A stretch of DNA of 42,248 nucleotides from Spiribacter sp. 1M189 (GCF_040838345.1 NZ_JBAKFF010000001.1:1902501-1944748); one strand, 5' to 3'; counted from the first letter of the stretch, positions 17,112 to 26,606 are shown. The notes: generated by a model from the letters alone, not told the origin. Numbers and translations are program-made.

Positions 17112-17785
17112 TGAGCCAGCACAATGATCAGCAGCCCGAGCCGCAACGCACCCCGCTCGAGGAGAGCGGCTTCGAGCCCTATGAGGTCAATCGCCCCATC
17201 CCGATTCTGGTGCTGGCCGTGACCGTGGCGTTGATCGCCTGGGGCGTCTACACCCTGTGGGCCGACTCCGGCCCGTCCACCGAGGCGGCCGCCGAGGCCG
17301 AGGCACCGATCGCCGGCATCGACACGGCGCCGACGATCGCCGACAACGCGAGCTCGCTTGTCTCGGCCGGCGCCACGATCTTCGCCGCCAACTGCGCCAC
17401 CTGCCACCAGGCGAATGGCTCGGGCATCAGCGAGGCGGTGCCGCCGCTGGTCGACTCCCGCTACGTGACCGGATCCGCCGACACCCCCGTGCAGATCCTG
17501 CTCCACGGCATCAAGGGACGCATCGAGGTGGCCGGCAATCAGTACGACGGCCGCATGCCGCGGTTTGGCGAGACATTGACCGATTCGGAGATCGCCGCTG
17601 TCGTCAGCTACATCCGCCAGCAGTGGGGCAACAGTGCCGCCTTTGTCGAGCCCGCGTTCGTCGCCGAGCAGCGGGCGCGCTTCGTCGCCGACCGCGGGCC
17701 CTGGAACGGCGGCGCCGAGCTCGAGCAGGTGACCGGCGTGCCGGCCCGCCTCGCCCGCGCCACCGATACGGAGGCATCCCAGTGA
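17111..17785 (+). CDS. Membrane-anchored monoheme cytochrome c, in the place of CcoP
   Basis: A 224-residue protein with one transmembrane segment at about 29-50 and a single heme motif CATCH (95-99), then GRMPRFGE as probable methionine ligand. It stands where the diheme subunit CcoP is expected. The N-terminal FEPYEVNRPIPILVL segment recalls a CcoP/CcoQ-type anchor, but only one heme site is present, so it is not a standard CcoP. It is most likely the third oxidase subunit in a minimal form. Start and stop overlap both neighbours by one base. A separate periplasm-facing electron carrier is the alternative. Confidence 0.82.
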   Translation: MSQHNDQQPEPQRTPLEESGFEPYEVNRPIPILVLAVTVALIAWGVYTLWADSGPSTEAAAEAEAPIAGIDTAPTIADNASSLVSAGATIFAANCATCHQANGSGISEAVPPLVDSRYVTGSADTPVQILLHGIKGRIEVAGNQYDGRMPRFGETLTDSEIAAVVSYIRQQWGNSAAFVEPAFVAEQRARFVADRGPWNGGAELEQVTGVPARLARATDTEASQ

Positions 17786-18510
17786 TGACCAAACGCCACG
17801 CCATCCGTCTGACTCCGCTCATGCTGCTCTCGCTGGCCTGGCCGGTGGCCGCACAGAAGGTCGACGAGGACCTGCCCGACGAGAGCTACGCCGCCGAGAT
17901 CTACTCGGTGGAGGCCGAGAACGTCGACCCGGCCGCCTACGCCACGCTGGCCCGGGAGGGCGAGGGCGATGTCTGGTCCTGCGCCAGCTGCCACGGCGCC
18001 AAGGGCCAGGGCAACGGCAATATCCCGCGCCTTGCCGGCCTGTCCACCGGGTATATCGCCAAGCAGCTGCACGCCTACGCCGAGGGCGTTCGCATCAACC
18101 ACAACATGCAGTACGTCGCCGGCAAGCTGACCGACGATGAAATGCTGGGTCTTGCCCGCTACTACGCCGAGATGGAGGCGCCGAGCACCGCGGGCCCGGA
18201 ACTGGGTGGTGATCTCGACCGCGGCCAGGAGCTGATGATCCACGGCGACTGGGATATCAACGTCCCGGCCTGCTACAGCTGCCACGGCTCGTCGGCCTGG
18301 GGTGTCGAGCAGGCCTTCCCGAGCCTCGCCGCACAGCAGCCGGCCTATACCTATGGCCAGCTCGCCGCCTGGACCGATGGCCGGCGCAATAATTCTCCCC
18401 TCCAGCTGATGCAGGGCATCGCCCATGCCCTGTCGGATGCGGACCGGCGCGCGGTGGCGGACTACCTCGCCACGCTGCCAGCGCCCCCCGCCGAGGAGCC
18501 AACGCAATGA
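17785..18510 (+). CDS. Diheme cytochrome c (c4/TsdB-like)
   Basis: A 241-residue periplasmic cytochrome with a signal peptide ending near VAA-QKV and two heme sites, CASCH (66-70) and CYSCH (163-167), one in each half. This is the architecture of cytochrome c4 and of TsdB, the electron acceptor of thiosulfate dehydrogenase TsdA. The ATG at 17785 is chosen because GGAGG sits at good spacing and the signal peptide begins there. It overlaps the upstream stop by one base. It lies directly before a TsdA-like gene, so it probably carries electrons from that enzyme to the oxidase. Confidence 0.86.
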   Translation: MTKRHAIRLTPLMLLSLAWPVAAQKVDEDLPDESYAAEIYSVEAENVDPAAYATLAREGEGDVWSCASCHGAKGQGNGNIPRLAGLSTGYIAKQLHAYAEGVRINHNMQYVAGKLTDDEMLGLARYYAEMEAPSTAGPELGGDLDRGQELMIHGDWDINVPACYSCHGSSAWGVEQAFPSLAAQQPAYTYGQLAAWTDGRRNNSPLQLMQGIAHALSDADRRAVADYLATLPAPPAEEPTQ

Positions 18511-19685
18511 GTCATTCCGATCAGGATCCGAACACGAGCCGCGACCCGGGACGGACCACGCCCCGGCGCATCATCATCGCCTCGGTGGTCGCCGCGGTGC
18601 TGGTGGCCGTCGGCGCGGGCATCTACTCCGCGGGCATCTTCAATCCCATCGCCCAGTCGCCGGACCGCGAGGCCGACCGCGGCGAGCGGATCGCCGAGCA
18701 GGACACCGAGCGCCGCCAGGCCTGGCTGGCCGAGCGCAAGGAATATACCGCCGATCCCAAGGCCACGCCGCCGAGCCTGCCGGTGGCCGAGACCGGCTAC
18801 TTCATCCCCAACGATGTGGCGGACGCGCCGGATAACCCGTTCGGTGACAGCGTGCGGCGCGGTTACGAGATCTTCACCAATACCCAGACCAACGCTTCGC
18901 AGCATGTCGGCAACGGCATGAACTGCGCCAACTGCCATCTGGGCGCGGGCACGGTGCCCGGCTCGGCGCCGATGTGGGCCGCCGCGGTGGAATACCCCGC
19001 CTATCGGGGCAAGAACAAGATCATCAACACCATGGAAGACCGCATCCATGGCTGCTTCACCTACTCGATGAACGCCCAGAACTCACCCTCCGGCAACCCG
19101 CCGCCGCGGGATGGCGACATCTACAAGGATCTGCAGAGCTTCTTTTTCTACATGGCCGAGGGCGCGCCGCTGGAGGGCAATCTGCCGGGTCGCGGCTACA
19201 CCGTGCCGCCGGAGCCCGAGGATGGCTACAGCATCACCCGGGGCGAGACCGTGTTCGAGAACAACTGCGCGGTCTGCCACGGCACCGATGGCGAGGGGCG
19301 GCGCGATCCCAACGGCCGCTGGATCTTCCCCGCCCTGTGGGGGGATGACTCCTACAACTGGGGCGCGGGCATGCACCGCGTCAACACCGCCGCCGGCTTC
19401 ATCAAGCACAACATGCCGCTCGGCCAGGGCGGTTCGCTCACCGACCAGCAGGCCTGGGACGTGGCCGCCTACATCAACAGCTGGGAGCGCCCGGCCGATC
19501 CGCGCCAGACCCGCGACGGGCTGACCGTGGCGGAGACCGATAAGCGGTTCCACGAGCACACGCCCAATTTCTACGGCGATGAGGTCCGCGGCGATCTGCT
19601 TGGTGATGGCATCCCGGGCGAGCCCACGGCGCAGCAGCCGCCGTCCATCGGCGCGCCGCGGCACAGCGAGCAGGCGAGCCGCTAG
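18507..19685 (+). CDS. TsdA-like diheme cytochrome c, membrane anchored
   Basis: A 392-residue protein of the TsdA (thiosulfate dehydrogenase) type, which joins two thiosulfates into tetrathionate. Heme 1 is CANCH (140-144), followed by the TsdA-typical PAYRGK and RIHGCFTYSMN. The Cys183 there is a candidate for the unusual cysteine heme ligand. Heme 2 is CAVCH (254-258), followed by FPALWGDDSYNWGAGM, and Met303 lies 45 residues after the heme histidine. Unlike classical soluble TsdA it keeps an uncleaved-looking membrane anchor at 21-43. The start overlaps the c4 gene by ATGA. The substrate is inferred, and a general electron-transfer role is possible. Confidence 0.82.
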   Translation: MSHSDQDPNTSRDPGRTTPRRIIIASVVAAVLVAVGAGIYSAGIFNPIAQSPDREADRGERIAEQDTERRQAWLAERKEYTADPKATPPSLPVAETGYFIPNDVADAPDNPFGDSVRRGYEIFTNTQTNASQHVGNGMNCANCHLGAGTVPGSAPMWAAAVEYPAYRGKNKIINTMEDRIHGCFTYSMNAQNSPSGNPPPRDGDIYKDLQSFFFYMAEGAPLEGNLPGRGYTVPPEPEDGYSITRGETVFENNCAVCHGTDGEGRRDPNGRWIFPALWGDDSYNWGAGMHRVNTAAGFIKHNMPLGQGGSLTDQQAWDVAAYINSWERPADPRQTRDGLTVAETDKRFHEHTPNFYGDEVRGDLLGDGIPGEPTAQQPPSIGAPRHSEQASR

Positions 19686-19694
19686 CGCCCGGCG

Positions 19695-21914
19695 ATGAGC
19701 GCCACAGCGGCAAGCACACTGTCCCGCGGAGAACTGGCCGCGCTGGCACCCGCCGGCCGCGGCCTTTTCTCCATTGAGGGAATGTGGTGCCCGAGCTGTG
19801 CCGCCGCCACGGAGCGCATCATCGCCCGGGCCCCCGGCGTGACCCGGGCGCGGGTGAGTTTCGCCACCGGCTCGGCGCTGGTGGACTGGGACCCCGACCG
19901 GGTCGACCTGCCGGCGCTGCTGCGCGCGGTGGAGCGCCTGGGCTACGCCATCGGCCCGCCCCGGGCCCCGGAGGACACCGTCGCCGGCATCGATGCCGAG
20001 ATCAATCGCCTCGGCCTGCGCCTGGCGGTGGCGGTGTTCTTTGGCATGTGGGTGATGGTGCTCGCCATCATGCGCTACCTCGAGCCGGTCGCCCTCGGCG
20101 ATACGACCGTGGGCCATACGCTCTCCATCCTAGCCATGTGCCTGGTGACGCCGGTGATGGGCTTCTCCGCGGCGCCCTTCTTCGTCGCCGGCTGGCGGAC
20201 CCTGCGCGCCGGCATCCCGGGCATGGACGCGCTGGTGAGTATCGGGGTGGTGGGCGCGGCGCTGCTCTCGGTCGCCGAACTCGCCCGGGGCGGCGCGCAT
20301 ATCTACGCCGATACCATGGTCATGCTCATCGTCCTGCTCTCCATCGGCCGGCTGGTGGAGATGCGCACCGTCCGCCGGGCGGCCAGCGCCATCGGGGCGC
20401 TGGAGCGGGAGGTGCCCGAACGGGCCTTCCCGGTGGATGCCGACGGCGCCGTGGATGCCGCCGAGGTGGCGGTGGGCACCGACATCCGCGTGGCCGCCGG
20501 CGCCCGCGTACCGCTGGATGGCGTGGTGGTGGACGGCGCCACCCGTGTGGACGCGAGCCTGCTCACCGGCGAGTCGACCCCGGTGGGCGTCGCCCGCGAC
20601 GAGGCCATGCACGCCGGGACCATCAATCTCGACGCGCCGGTGACGGTGCGGGTCACCGCCGCGGTGGGGGATCGACGCATCGACCGCATCCTCGGGCGCA
20701 TGGTGGAGATGCAGGGCAATCGCAGCGAGATCACCCGCCTCGCCGATCGGCTGGCACGGCTGCTGGTGCCCGGCGCGCTGATCCTCGCGGCGCTGGTGGC
20801 CGTCGGCGGCACCGCGCTGGGGCTGGGCGCCGACGAGGCCCTGCTGCGCGCCCTCTCGGTGGTGGTCATCGCCTGTCCCTGTGCGCTCAGCATCGCCGTG
20901 CCGGTGACGTTCCTGAGTTTCGCCGAACGCGCCATGGGCCGGGGGGTGCTCTTTCGCAGTCCCGCCACCATGGAGCGGGCCGGCCAGCTCAAGCACCTGC
21001 TCATCGACAAGACCGGCACGCTCACCCGCGGCGAGCCCACGGTGATCGGCCTGCGTCTGGCCGACGGCGTGGACGAGGCCGAACTGCGGCGTCTCGCCGC
21101 CCTGGCCGAGGCCGGCGTGGACCATCCCGTGGCCCGCGCCCTGCAGGATCCCGCCCTGATGCCGGACAGCGGCATCCATCGGCGCCGCGAGGGCCGTGGC
21201 GTGATCATGACCCTGCCGGGGGGTGAGGCCATTCGGGTGGGCGCCCGGCGCTGGCTGGTTGAGGCGGATATCGTCGTGCCGGCGGAAGCCCCGGCTGGAC
21301 CGGCTGATCCGGCCGAGCTACAGGCCGACGCCGCCACGCGCATTCATCTTGCCCGCGACGGGCAGTGGCTGGGGAGTTTCGCGCTGGGCGACCCGCTGCG
21401 TCCGGCCGCGCCCGAGACGGTGCGGCGCCTCGTCCGCGAGGGGTTCGCGCTGCAGATGGTCACCGGCGATGGCCCGGCACCCGCCCAGCGGGTGGCCGCC
21501 GAGGTGGGGCTGGCGGCGGAGGCCGTTCACGCCGGATGCAGCCCCGAGGACAAGGCCGACCGCGTGCTGGCCGCCCAGGCGCACCAGCCGACGGCGTTTA
21601 TTGGCGATGGCATCAACGACAGTGTGGCCATGGCCGCGGCGGATGTGGGCGTCGCCATCGATGGCGCGAGCCATGCCGCCACCAGCAGCGCCGGGCTGGT
21701 GGTGGCCCGGGGCGGTCTGCCGGCGCTCGCCAACGCGCTTGGCCTCGCCCGCGCCGCCCGGCGTCGGATGCTCCAGAACCTGGGGCTGGCCGTGGTCTAC
21801 AACGGCTCCGCCATTCCGCTCGCCGTGGCCGGCGTCATTCCGCCCTCGGCGGCGGCGCTCGCCATGCTCGCCAGCTCACTGAGTGTCATGGCCAACGCGG
21901 CAAGGCCGGCTTAG
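19695..21914 (+). CDS. ccoI: Copper-exporting P1B-type ATPase, CcoI type
   Basis: A 739-residue heavy-metal P-type ATPase. The N-terminal metal-binding domain has GMWCPSC (Cys 32 and 35), the form usual in CcoI/CtpA. The membrane copper site is CPC near 394. DKTGT near 438 carries the phosphorylated aspartate, and GDGIND is near 637. It lies 9 bases after the cytochrome gene at the end of the cbb3 operon. CcoI pumps copper toward the periplasm for insertion into CcoN rather than for detoxification. This assignment rests on context as much as on motifs. Confidence 0.9.
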   Translation: MSATAASTLSRGELAALAPAGRGLFSIEGMWCPSCAAATERIIARAPGVTRARVSFATGSALVDWDPDRVDLPALLRAVERLGYAIGPPRAPEDTVAGIDAEINRLGLRLAVAVFFGMWVMVLAIMRYLEPVALGDTTVGHTLSILAMCLVTPVMGFSAAPFFVAGWRTLRAGIPGMDALVSIGVVGAALLSVAELARGGAHIYADTMVMLIVLLSIGRLVEMRTVRRAASAIGALEREVPERAFPVDADGAVDAAEVAVGTDIRVAAGARVPLDGVVVDGATRVDASLLTGESTPVGVARDEAMHAGTINLDAPVTVRVTAAVGDRRIDRILGRMVEMQGNRSEITRLADRLARLLVPGALILAALVAVGGTALGLGADEALLRALSVVVIACPCALSIAVPVTFLSFAERAMGRGVLFRSPATMERAGQLKHLLIDKTGTLTRGEPTVIGLRLADGVDEAELRRLAALAEAGVDHPVARALQDPALMPDSGIHRRREGRGVIMTLPGGEAIRVGARRWLVEADIVVPAEAPAGPADPAELQADAATRIHLARDGQWLGSFALGDPLRPAAPETVRRLVREGFALQMVTGDGPAPAQRVAAEVGLAAEAVHAGCSPEDKADRVLAAQAHQPTAFIGDGINDSVAMAAADVGVAIDGASHAATSSAGLVVARGGLPALANALGLARAARRRMLQNLGLAVVYNGSAIPLAVAGVIPPSAAALAMLASSLSVMANAARPA

Positions 21915-21947
21915 ACAAGGCCTAAGCCCTCACGGCCCCGCGTCGGG

Positions 21948-21953
21948 TACAAT
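21948..21953 (+). promoter_or_regulatory. Possible -10 element for the type I secretion operon
   Basis: GGGTACAATCC contains TACAAT, five of six matches to the -10 consensus. It lies in the 138-base gap between the copper ATPase and the secretion ABC gene, about 100 bases before the chosen start. A good -35 is not evident, so this is tentative. The rest of the gap shows nothing clear. Confidence 0.33.
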
Positions 21954-22052
21954 CCAGTTCCAAAGCATGAACGAACCCCCTGCACCGACAGCATCATTCA
22001 TAGTATGTTGTCGGGTTACGAAAAGGGCGCCGGCGCACAGAGAGGCCAATTC

Positions 22053-23792
22053 ATGAAGGACGCATCCCGGCAGGATCAGCCGGAGATCAAACGCATCCTG
22101 CAGTCCGCGAAATCCGGTTTCGTGGCGGTGGGCGTGTTCAGCCTGTTCATCAACCTGCTGATGCTGGTCCAGCCGTTCTACATGCTGCAGGTCTTCGACC
22201 GCGTCCTGCGCTCGCGCAGCACCGAGACGCTGCTCTTCCTGAGCCTGGTGGTGCTGGGGCTTTTCATCCTCATGGGCATCCTCCAGTTCATCCGCTCGCG
22301 CATCCTGGTGCGGGTGGGCGTGGCCCTGGACGAGCGCCTCGGCGGCCGGCTCTTCGATGCCATGTTCCGCAACTCGCTGCGCCAGCGCGGCGGCGGCAGC
22401 CCCCAGGCCATCGACGATCTCTCCAACGTCCGCCAGTTCCTGACCGGGCCGGGCATCCTCGCGCTCTTCGATGCCCCCTGGATGCCGGTCTATCTGGGCG
22501 TGATGTTCCTGTTCAACACCTGGCTCGGCATCTACGGCGTCGCCTGTACCCTGATCATCGGCGCGCTCACCTGGGCCAACGAGGTCTTCACCCGCGCGCC
22601 GCTCGCCAAGGCCAACGAGGCCAACCGCAACGCCCGGCGCTTCGCCGGCGACAACCTGCGCAACGCCGAGGTGATCCACGCCATGGGCATGGAGACCGCG
22701 GTCCGCGACCGCTGGCTGGCCCGCCAGGCCCGCACCATCAACGGCCAGGCCTTCGCCAGTGACCGTGCCGGCGTGTTCAGCAACGCCAGCCGTGTGTTCC
22801 GCTTCATGGCCCAGGCCTTCGCCTACGGCATCGGCGCGCTGCTGGTGCTGCAGGGGCAGATGAGCGGCGGCATGATCATCGCCTGTGCCATTCTCATCGG
22901 CCGTGCGCTGGCGCCGCTGGATCAGATCACCGGCGCCTGGCGCCAGATCCAGCAGGCCCGCGAGAGCTATGACCGCCTCACCAAGCTCTTCGACGGCTTC
23001 CCGGAGCAGCCCCGGCACACCTCGCTGCCGGCGCCCCAGGGCAGGCTCCAGCTCACCAACGTGCTGGCCGCCCCGCCGGGGACGCGGAACCCGGTGCTGC
23101 GCGGCGTCGCCTTCAACGTCGAGCCCGGCGAGGGCCTTGGCGTGATCGGCCCCAGCGCCGCGGGCAAGTCCTCGCTGGTGCGGGTCATCCTGGGTATCTG
23201 GCCGCTGCTGAACGGCTCGGTGCGCCTGGATGGCGCCGATGTCGATCAGTACAACCGCGACGAGATCGGTCCCTATATCGGCTATCTGCCCCAGGACATC
23301 GAGCTCTTCGAGGGCACGGTTTCTCAGAACATCGCCCGATTCGGCGAGGCGGATGATGAGTCTATCGTGGCGGCTGCCAAGTTGGCCGGGGCCCACGAGA
23401 TGATCCTGCAGCTGCCGGATGGCTACGACACGGCGGTCGGCGTGGGGGGCAATACGCTCTCCGCCGGCCAGCGTCAGCGCGTGGGGCTGGCCCGGGCGCT
23501 CTTTGGCACGCCGCGTCTGGTGATTCTCGACGAGCCCAACTCCAACCTGGATGACGCCGGCGAACAGGCCCTGACCGGCGCGGTCCAGCGACTGAAGGCC
23601 CAGGGCGTGACGGTGCTGGTGGTCACCCACCGCCGCAGCATCCTCGCCCAGATGGACAAGCTCCTGGTCCTCCAGCAGGGCCAGGTCGCCGCCTTCGGCG
23701 CACGCGACGAGGTGCTCTCGCGCCTGCAGTCCAACACCGCCCAGCCGCTGCGCGTGGCCGGCGGCCAGCAGAACAAGGGAGCGCCGCAATGA
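22053..23792 (+). CDS. Type I secretion ABC transporter (PrtD/RsaD type)
   Basis: A 579-residue half-transporter from the ATG at 22053. An ATG 16 codons upstream is possible but lacks a better ribosome site. Six membrane helices lie in the first 300 residues and include MLQVFDRVLRSRSTETL and LFDAPWMPVYL, both typical of the PrtD group. The ATPase has Walker A GPSAAGKSS near 366, LSAGQRQR near 469 and VILDEPNSNLD near 490. No C39 peptidase or C39-like domain is present. This group exports proteases, lipases and S-layer proteins with C-terminal signals. The next two genes complete the tripartite system. Confidence 0.93.
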   Translation: MKDASRQDQPEIKRILQSAKSGFVAVGVFSLFINLLMLVQPFYMLQVFDRVLRSRSTETLLFLSLVVLGLFILMGILQFIRSRILVRVGVALDERLGGRLFDAMFRNSLRQRGGGSPQAIDDLSNVRQFLTGPGILALFDAPWMPVYLGVMFLFNTWLGIYGVACTLIIGALTWANEVFTRAPLAKANEANRNARRFAGDNLRNAEVIHAMGMETAVRDRWLARQARTINGQAFASDRAGVFSNASRVFRFMAQAFAYGIGALLVLQGQMSGGMIIACAILIGRALAPLDQITGAWRQIQQARESYDRLTKLFDGFPEQPRHTSLPAPQGRLQLTNVLAAPPGTRNPVLRGVAFNVEPGEGLGVIGPSAAGKSSLVRVILGIWPLLNGSVRLDGADVDQYNRDEIGPYIGYLPQDIELFEGTVSQNIARFGEADDESIVAAAKLAGAHEMILQLPDGYDTAVGVGGNTLSAGQRQRVGLARALFGTPRLVILDEPNSNLDDAGEQALTGAVQRLKAQGVTVLVVTHRRSILAQMDKLLVLQQGQVAAFGARDEVLSRLQSNTAQPLRVAGGQQNKGAPQ

Positions 23793-25189
23793 AGTCGCTC
23801 AAGGAACGCTCTGGCGGACAGAGCGCGGATGGCGAGCTCATCCCAGCACAGACCGACCCGCGCCAGCAGGCCGCCCAGGCCGATGGCGTGCCGGTGGCCT
23901 CGGGCAATTACCGCCGCTACACCCTGATCGGCACGCTGGTGCTGGTGCTTGGCTTAGGCGGTTTTCTGGTCTGGGCGGCCACCGCGCCGCTCGCCAGTGC
24001 GGTGATCTCCAACGGCCAGGTGGTCATCGAGGGTTATCGCAAGACGCTGCAGCACCTCGAGGGCGGCATCATCGAGCAGATCAACGTCGAAGAGGGCCAG
24101 ACGGTTGAAAAGGGTGAGGTGCTGGTCACGTTTGACGGCACCCAGGCCCGCTCGGACCTGGCCGTGGTGGAGAGCCGCCTGCTCACCGCACTCGGCCAGC
24201 GCGCGCGGCTGCGGGCTGAGCGGGATGGCGAGTCGCGCTGCGACTTCCCCGAGGCCCTGACCGAGGCGGAGGACAGCGCCAAGGCCGCCGAGATCATGGC
24301 CAACCAGCGCGCCATCTTCACCGCCCGGCAGCGGGCCCTGGAGACGGATCTCAGCCTCCGCGCCCAGCGCATCGACGAGTTCGAGGAACAGATCCGCGGG
24401 CTGCAGTCGCGGCTCACCGCGGTGGAGTCGCAGATCGCCTCGTTCACCGAGGAGGTGGACGAGTGGTCGGGGCTGGTGGAAGACCAGCTCGCCGACAAGC
24501 AGTCGCTGCGCGATGCCCGCCGGCGGCTGGATGAATACCGCGGCGAGCGCGGCCGGCTGATATCGGATATCGCCGGCATCCGCGCCCAGATCGCCACCAC
24601 GCGCATGGAGCGCAGCCTCCGCCAGGAGGAATACGACCAGGAAGTGGCCACCCGCCTGGGCGAGGTCCAGGAGCGCATCCTCGATGCCCGAGCCCGCATC
24701 AGCGCCCTGCGTGACAAGCTCTCGCGCACCGTGGTGACGGCTCCCATCAACGGCTCGGTGGTGGGCCTCAAGGTGCACACCGTGGGCGGCGTGGTGAGCC
24801 CCGGCGAGGCGCTCATGGACATCGTCCCGCAGCAGCGCCGGCTGCTGGTGGATGCCCGCGTGCCGCCGGACAAGATCGACGACGTGCGCGTCGGCCAGGC
24901 TACGGACCTCAGCTTCCCGGCGCTGAACACGCTTTTCATCAACAATATCCAGGGCGATGTGGTCTCGGTGTCGGCGGATGCGCTCAACGACCAGCAGAAC
25001 AACGAGAGCTACTACCTGGCCCGAATCCGCGTGAACCAGGCCGGTGTCGAGGCGCTGCAGCAGGAGAACTTCCAGCTCGAGCCCGGCATGCCGGTACAGG
25101 CCTTCATCAAGACCGGCTCGCGCAGCTTCCTCGCCTATCTCGTCAAGCCCTTCAGCGAAATGGCGTCGAGGGCCTTCCGTGAGAATTGA
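23789..25189 (+). CDS. Type I secretion membrane fusion protein (HlyD/PrtE family)
   Basis: A 466-residue adaptor with a short cytoplasmic N-terminus and one membrane helix at about 45-67. A split lipoyl/barrel-sandwich motif (LQHLEGGIIEQINVEEGQ and later TVVTAPINGSVVGLKVHT) flanks a long alpha-helical hairpin at about 140-320. The C-terminal beta-barrel contains VPPDKIDDVRVGQ. It bridges the ABC exporter to the outer-membrane channel. It overlaps the ABC gene by ATGA and the TolC-like gene by 11 bases. Confidence 0.94.
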   Translation: MKSLKERSGGQSADGELIPAQTDPRQQAAQADGVPVASGNYRRYTLIGTLVLVLGLGGFLVWAATAPLASAVISNGQVVIEGYRKTLQHLEGGIIEQINVEEGQTVEKGEVLVTFDGTQARSDLAVVESRLLTALGQRARLRAERDGESRCDFPEALTEAEDSAKAAEIMANQRAIFTARQRALETDLSLRAQRIDEFEEQIRGLQSRLTAVESQIASFTEEVDEWSGLVEDQLADKQSLRDARRRLDEYRGERGRLISDIAGIRAQIATTRMERSLRQEEYDQEVATRLGEVQERILDARARISALRDKLSRTVVTAPINGSVVGLKVHTVGGVVSPGEALMDIVPQQRRLLVDARVPPDKIDDVRVGQATDLSFPALNTLFINNIQGDVVSVSADALNDQQNNESYYLARIRVNQAGVEALQQENFQLEPGMPVQAFIKTGSRSFLAYLVKPFSEMASRAFREN

Positions 25190-26606
25190 TCGCCGGGCAC
25201 CGTCCGCCTCGCGCGCCGTGCTGGCCTGCCTGCTGGCACTGGGCCTCTCGGGTGCGGCGATGGGGCAGTCCGCCGATGGGGCCGAACCCGCCGAGCCGCT
25301 GGGCCTTTTCCAGGCCTACCAGTCGGCGCTGGATTACGCCCCGGTCATCGACGAGCGCCGCGCGCTGGTGGATGCCGGCGAGCAGGTGGTGGACCAGGCC
25401 AAGGCCCTGCGGCTGCCCAACATCTCGGCCGACGCCCGCTACACCGATGCCCGCTACGAGACCGGTGATGTGCGCATCAACCCGCAGACCGGTGCCCGCG
25501 AGGACGTCCTCACGACCAACCGCAAGACCAGCTACAACTACGGCATCAATCTGACCCAGCCGCTCTACGACCGGGGCGTGTCCACCGGCCTCGCGGAGGC
25601 CCGCGCCCGGCGCGAGGTGGCGGGAGCCGAGCTCAGCGCGACCCGCCAGGCGCTGGCCGCACAGGTGGCCCAGGCCTACCTGCGCGTCCTGCGGGCCCGG
25701 GCGACCCGCTCGCTGGCCCAGGCCGAGGCCCAGGCCTACCGCGCCCGTTGGGACCAGATGGAACGCCGACTCGAGCGCAGCCTGGCAAGCCGGGTGGATG
25801 TGCTGGATGCCAGGGTGCGTTTCGAGACCGCGCTCAGTGACATCGCCCGGGCCAGCAACGAGCTGGACGCCGCCCGCCTGGGCCTTGAGCGCCTCACCGG
25901 CCGCAATCCGCAGACCCTGCTCTCGGCGAAGCCCGAGTCCATGCCACTCACCGACACGCCCACCGATGATCGGGTCGCGCAGTGGCTGGAAGAGGCCGGT
26001 CGGGCCAACCCCACCGTCGCGGTGGAGCGCGAGCGCCTGATGCGCGCCAGCGAGACCATCGCCGTGCGTCAGGCCGAGCGTTTTCCGCGCCTATCGCTGG
26101 AGGCCCGGTACAGCGACACCAATGCCACCGATCAGCTGATCCAGGGCGAGGATGCCCGGGTGCTGGTGCGGCTGCAGATGCCGCTATTCAGCGGCGGCGG
26201 GCTGACCGCCGGGGTGGACGAGGCCCGGGCCCGGCGCATGGCCCAGTCCGCGGCCCTGGAGGATGCCCAGCGCCAGGCGGTGATCGACACCCGCGCGGCG
26301 GTCAATGAACTGCGTAATGCCCAGCGCCGCATCCGCGTCTCGCGCCAGGCCCTGACCACCGCCGAGGCGCAGGTCGAGGCCAGCGAAGAGGGCCTGGAGG
26401 TCGGCGTGCGCGATCTGGTCGAGGTGCTCGACGCCCGCGCCCAGCTCTTCAGCATCCGGCGGGATCTGGCCGAGGCCGCCTACGACTACCTCATCGCGCA
26501 GGTCCGCCTGCGGACCACCACCGGCGAGTTCCAGCCCGGCGACCTGCGTGAGCTGGACCGGCGTTATCTGGACGAGGTGGTGGCGCTCCAGATGGGCGAT
26601 GAATAA
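25179..26606 (+). CDS. Type I secretion outer-membrane channel (TolC family)
   Basis: A 475-residue outer-membrane efflux protein, read from the GTG at 25179, which gives a proper signal peptide (MRIDRR start, hydrophobic core LACLLALGLSGAA, cleavage near AMG-QSA). The start overlaps the hlyD-type gene by 11 bases. Two homologous helical halves show the TolC pattern, with YNYGINLTQPLYDRG in the first and LQMPLFSGGGLTAGVDEARA in the second. It forms the periplasm-spanning channel. Its stop lies inside the start of the next small gene, coupling secretion and glycan genes. Confidence 0.93.
   Translation: MRIDRRAPSASRAVLACLLALGLSGAAMGQSADGAEPAEPLGLFQAYQSALDYAPVIDERRALVDAGEQVVDQAKALRLPNISADARYTDARYETGDVRINPQTGAREDVLTTNRKTSYNYGINLTQPLYDRGVSTGLAEARARREVAGAELSATRQALAAQVAQAYLRVLRARATRSLAQAEAQAYRARWDQMERRLERSLASRVDVLDARVRFETALSDIARASNELDAARLGLERLTGRNPQTLLSAKPESMPLTDTPTDDRVAQWLEEAGRANPTVAVERERLMRASETIAVRQAERFPRLSLEARYSDTNATDQLIQGEDARVLVRLQMPLFSGGGLTAGVDEARARRMAQSAALEDAQRQAVIDTRAAVNELRNAQRRIRVSRQALTTAEAQVEASEEGLEVGVRDLVEVLDARAQLFSIRRDLAEAAYDYLIAQVRLRTTTGEFQPGDLRELDRRYLDEVVALQMGDE

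Noticed and set aside
21930-23789. A 619-codon open frame on the minus strand
   Set aside because: It is antisense to the type I secretion ABC gene, with no recognisable motif and His/Gln/Arg-rich composition typical of a GC-rich shadow frame.
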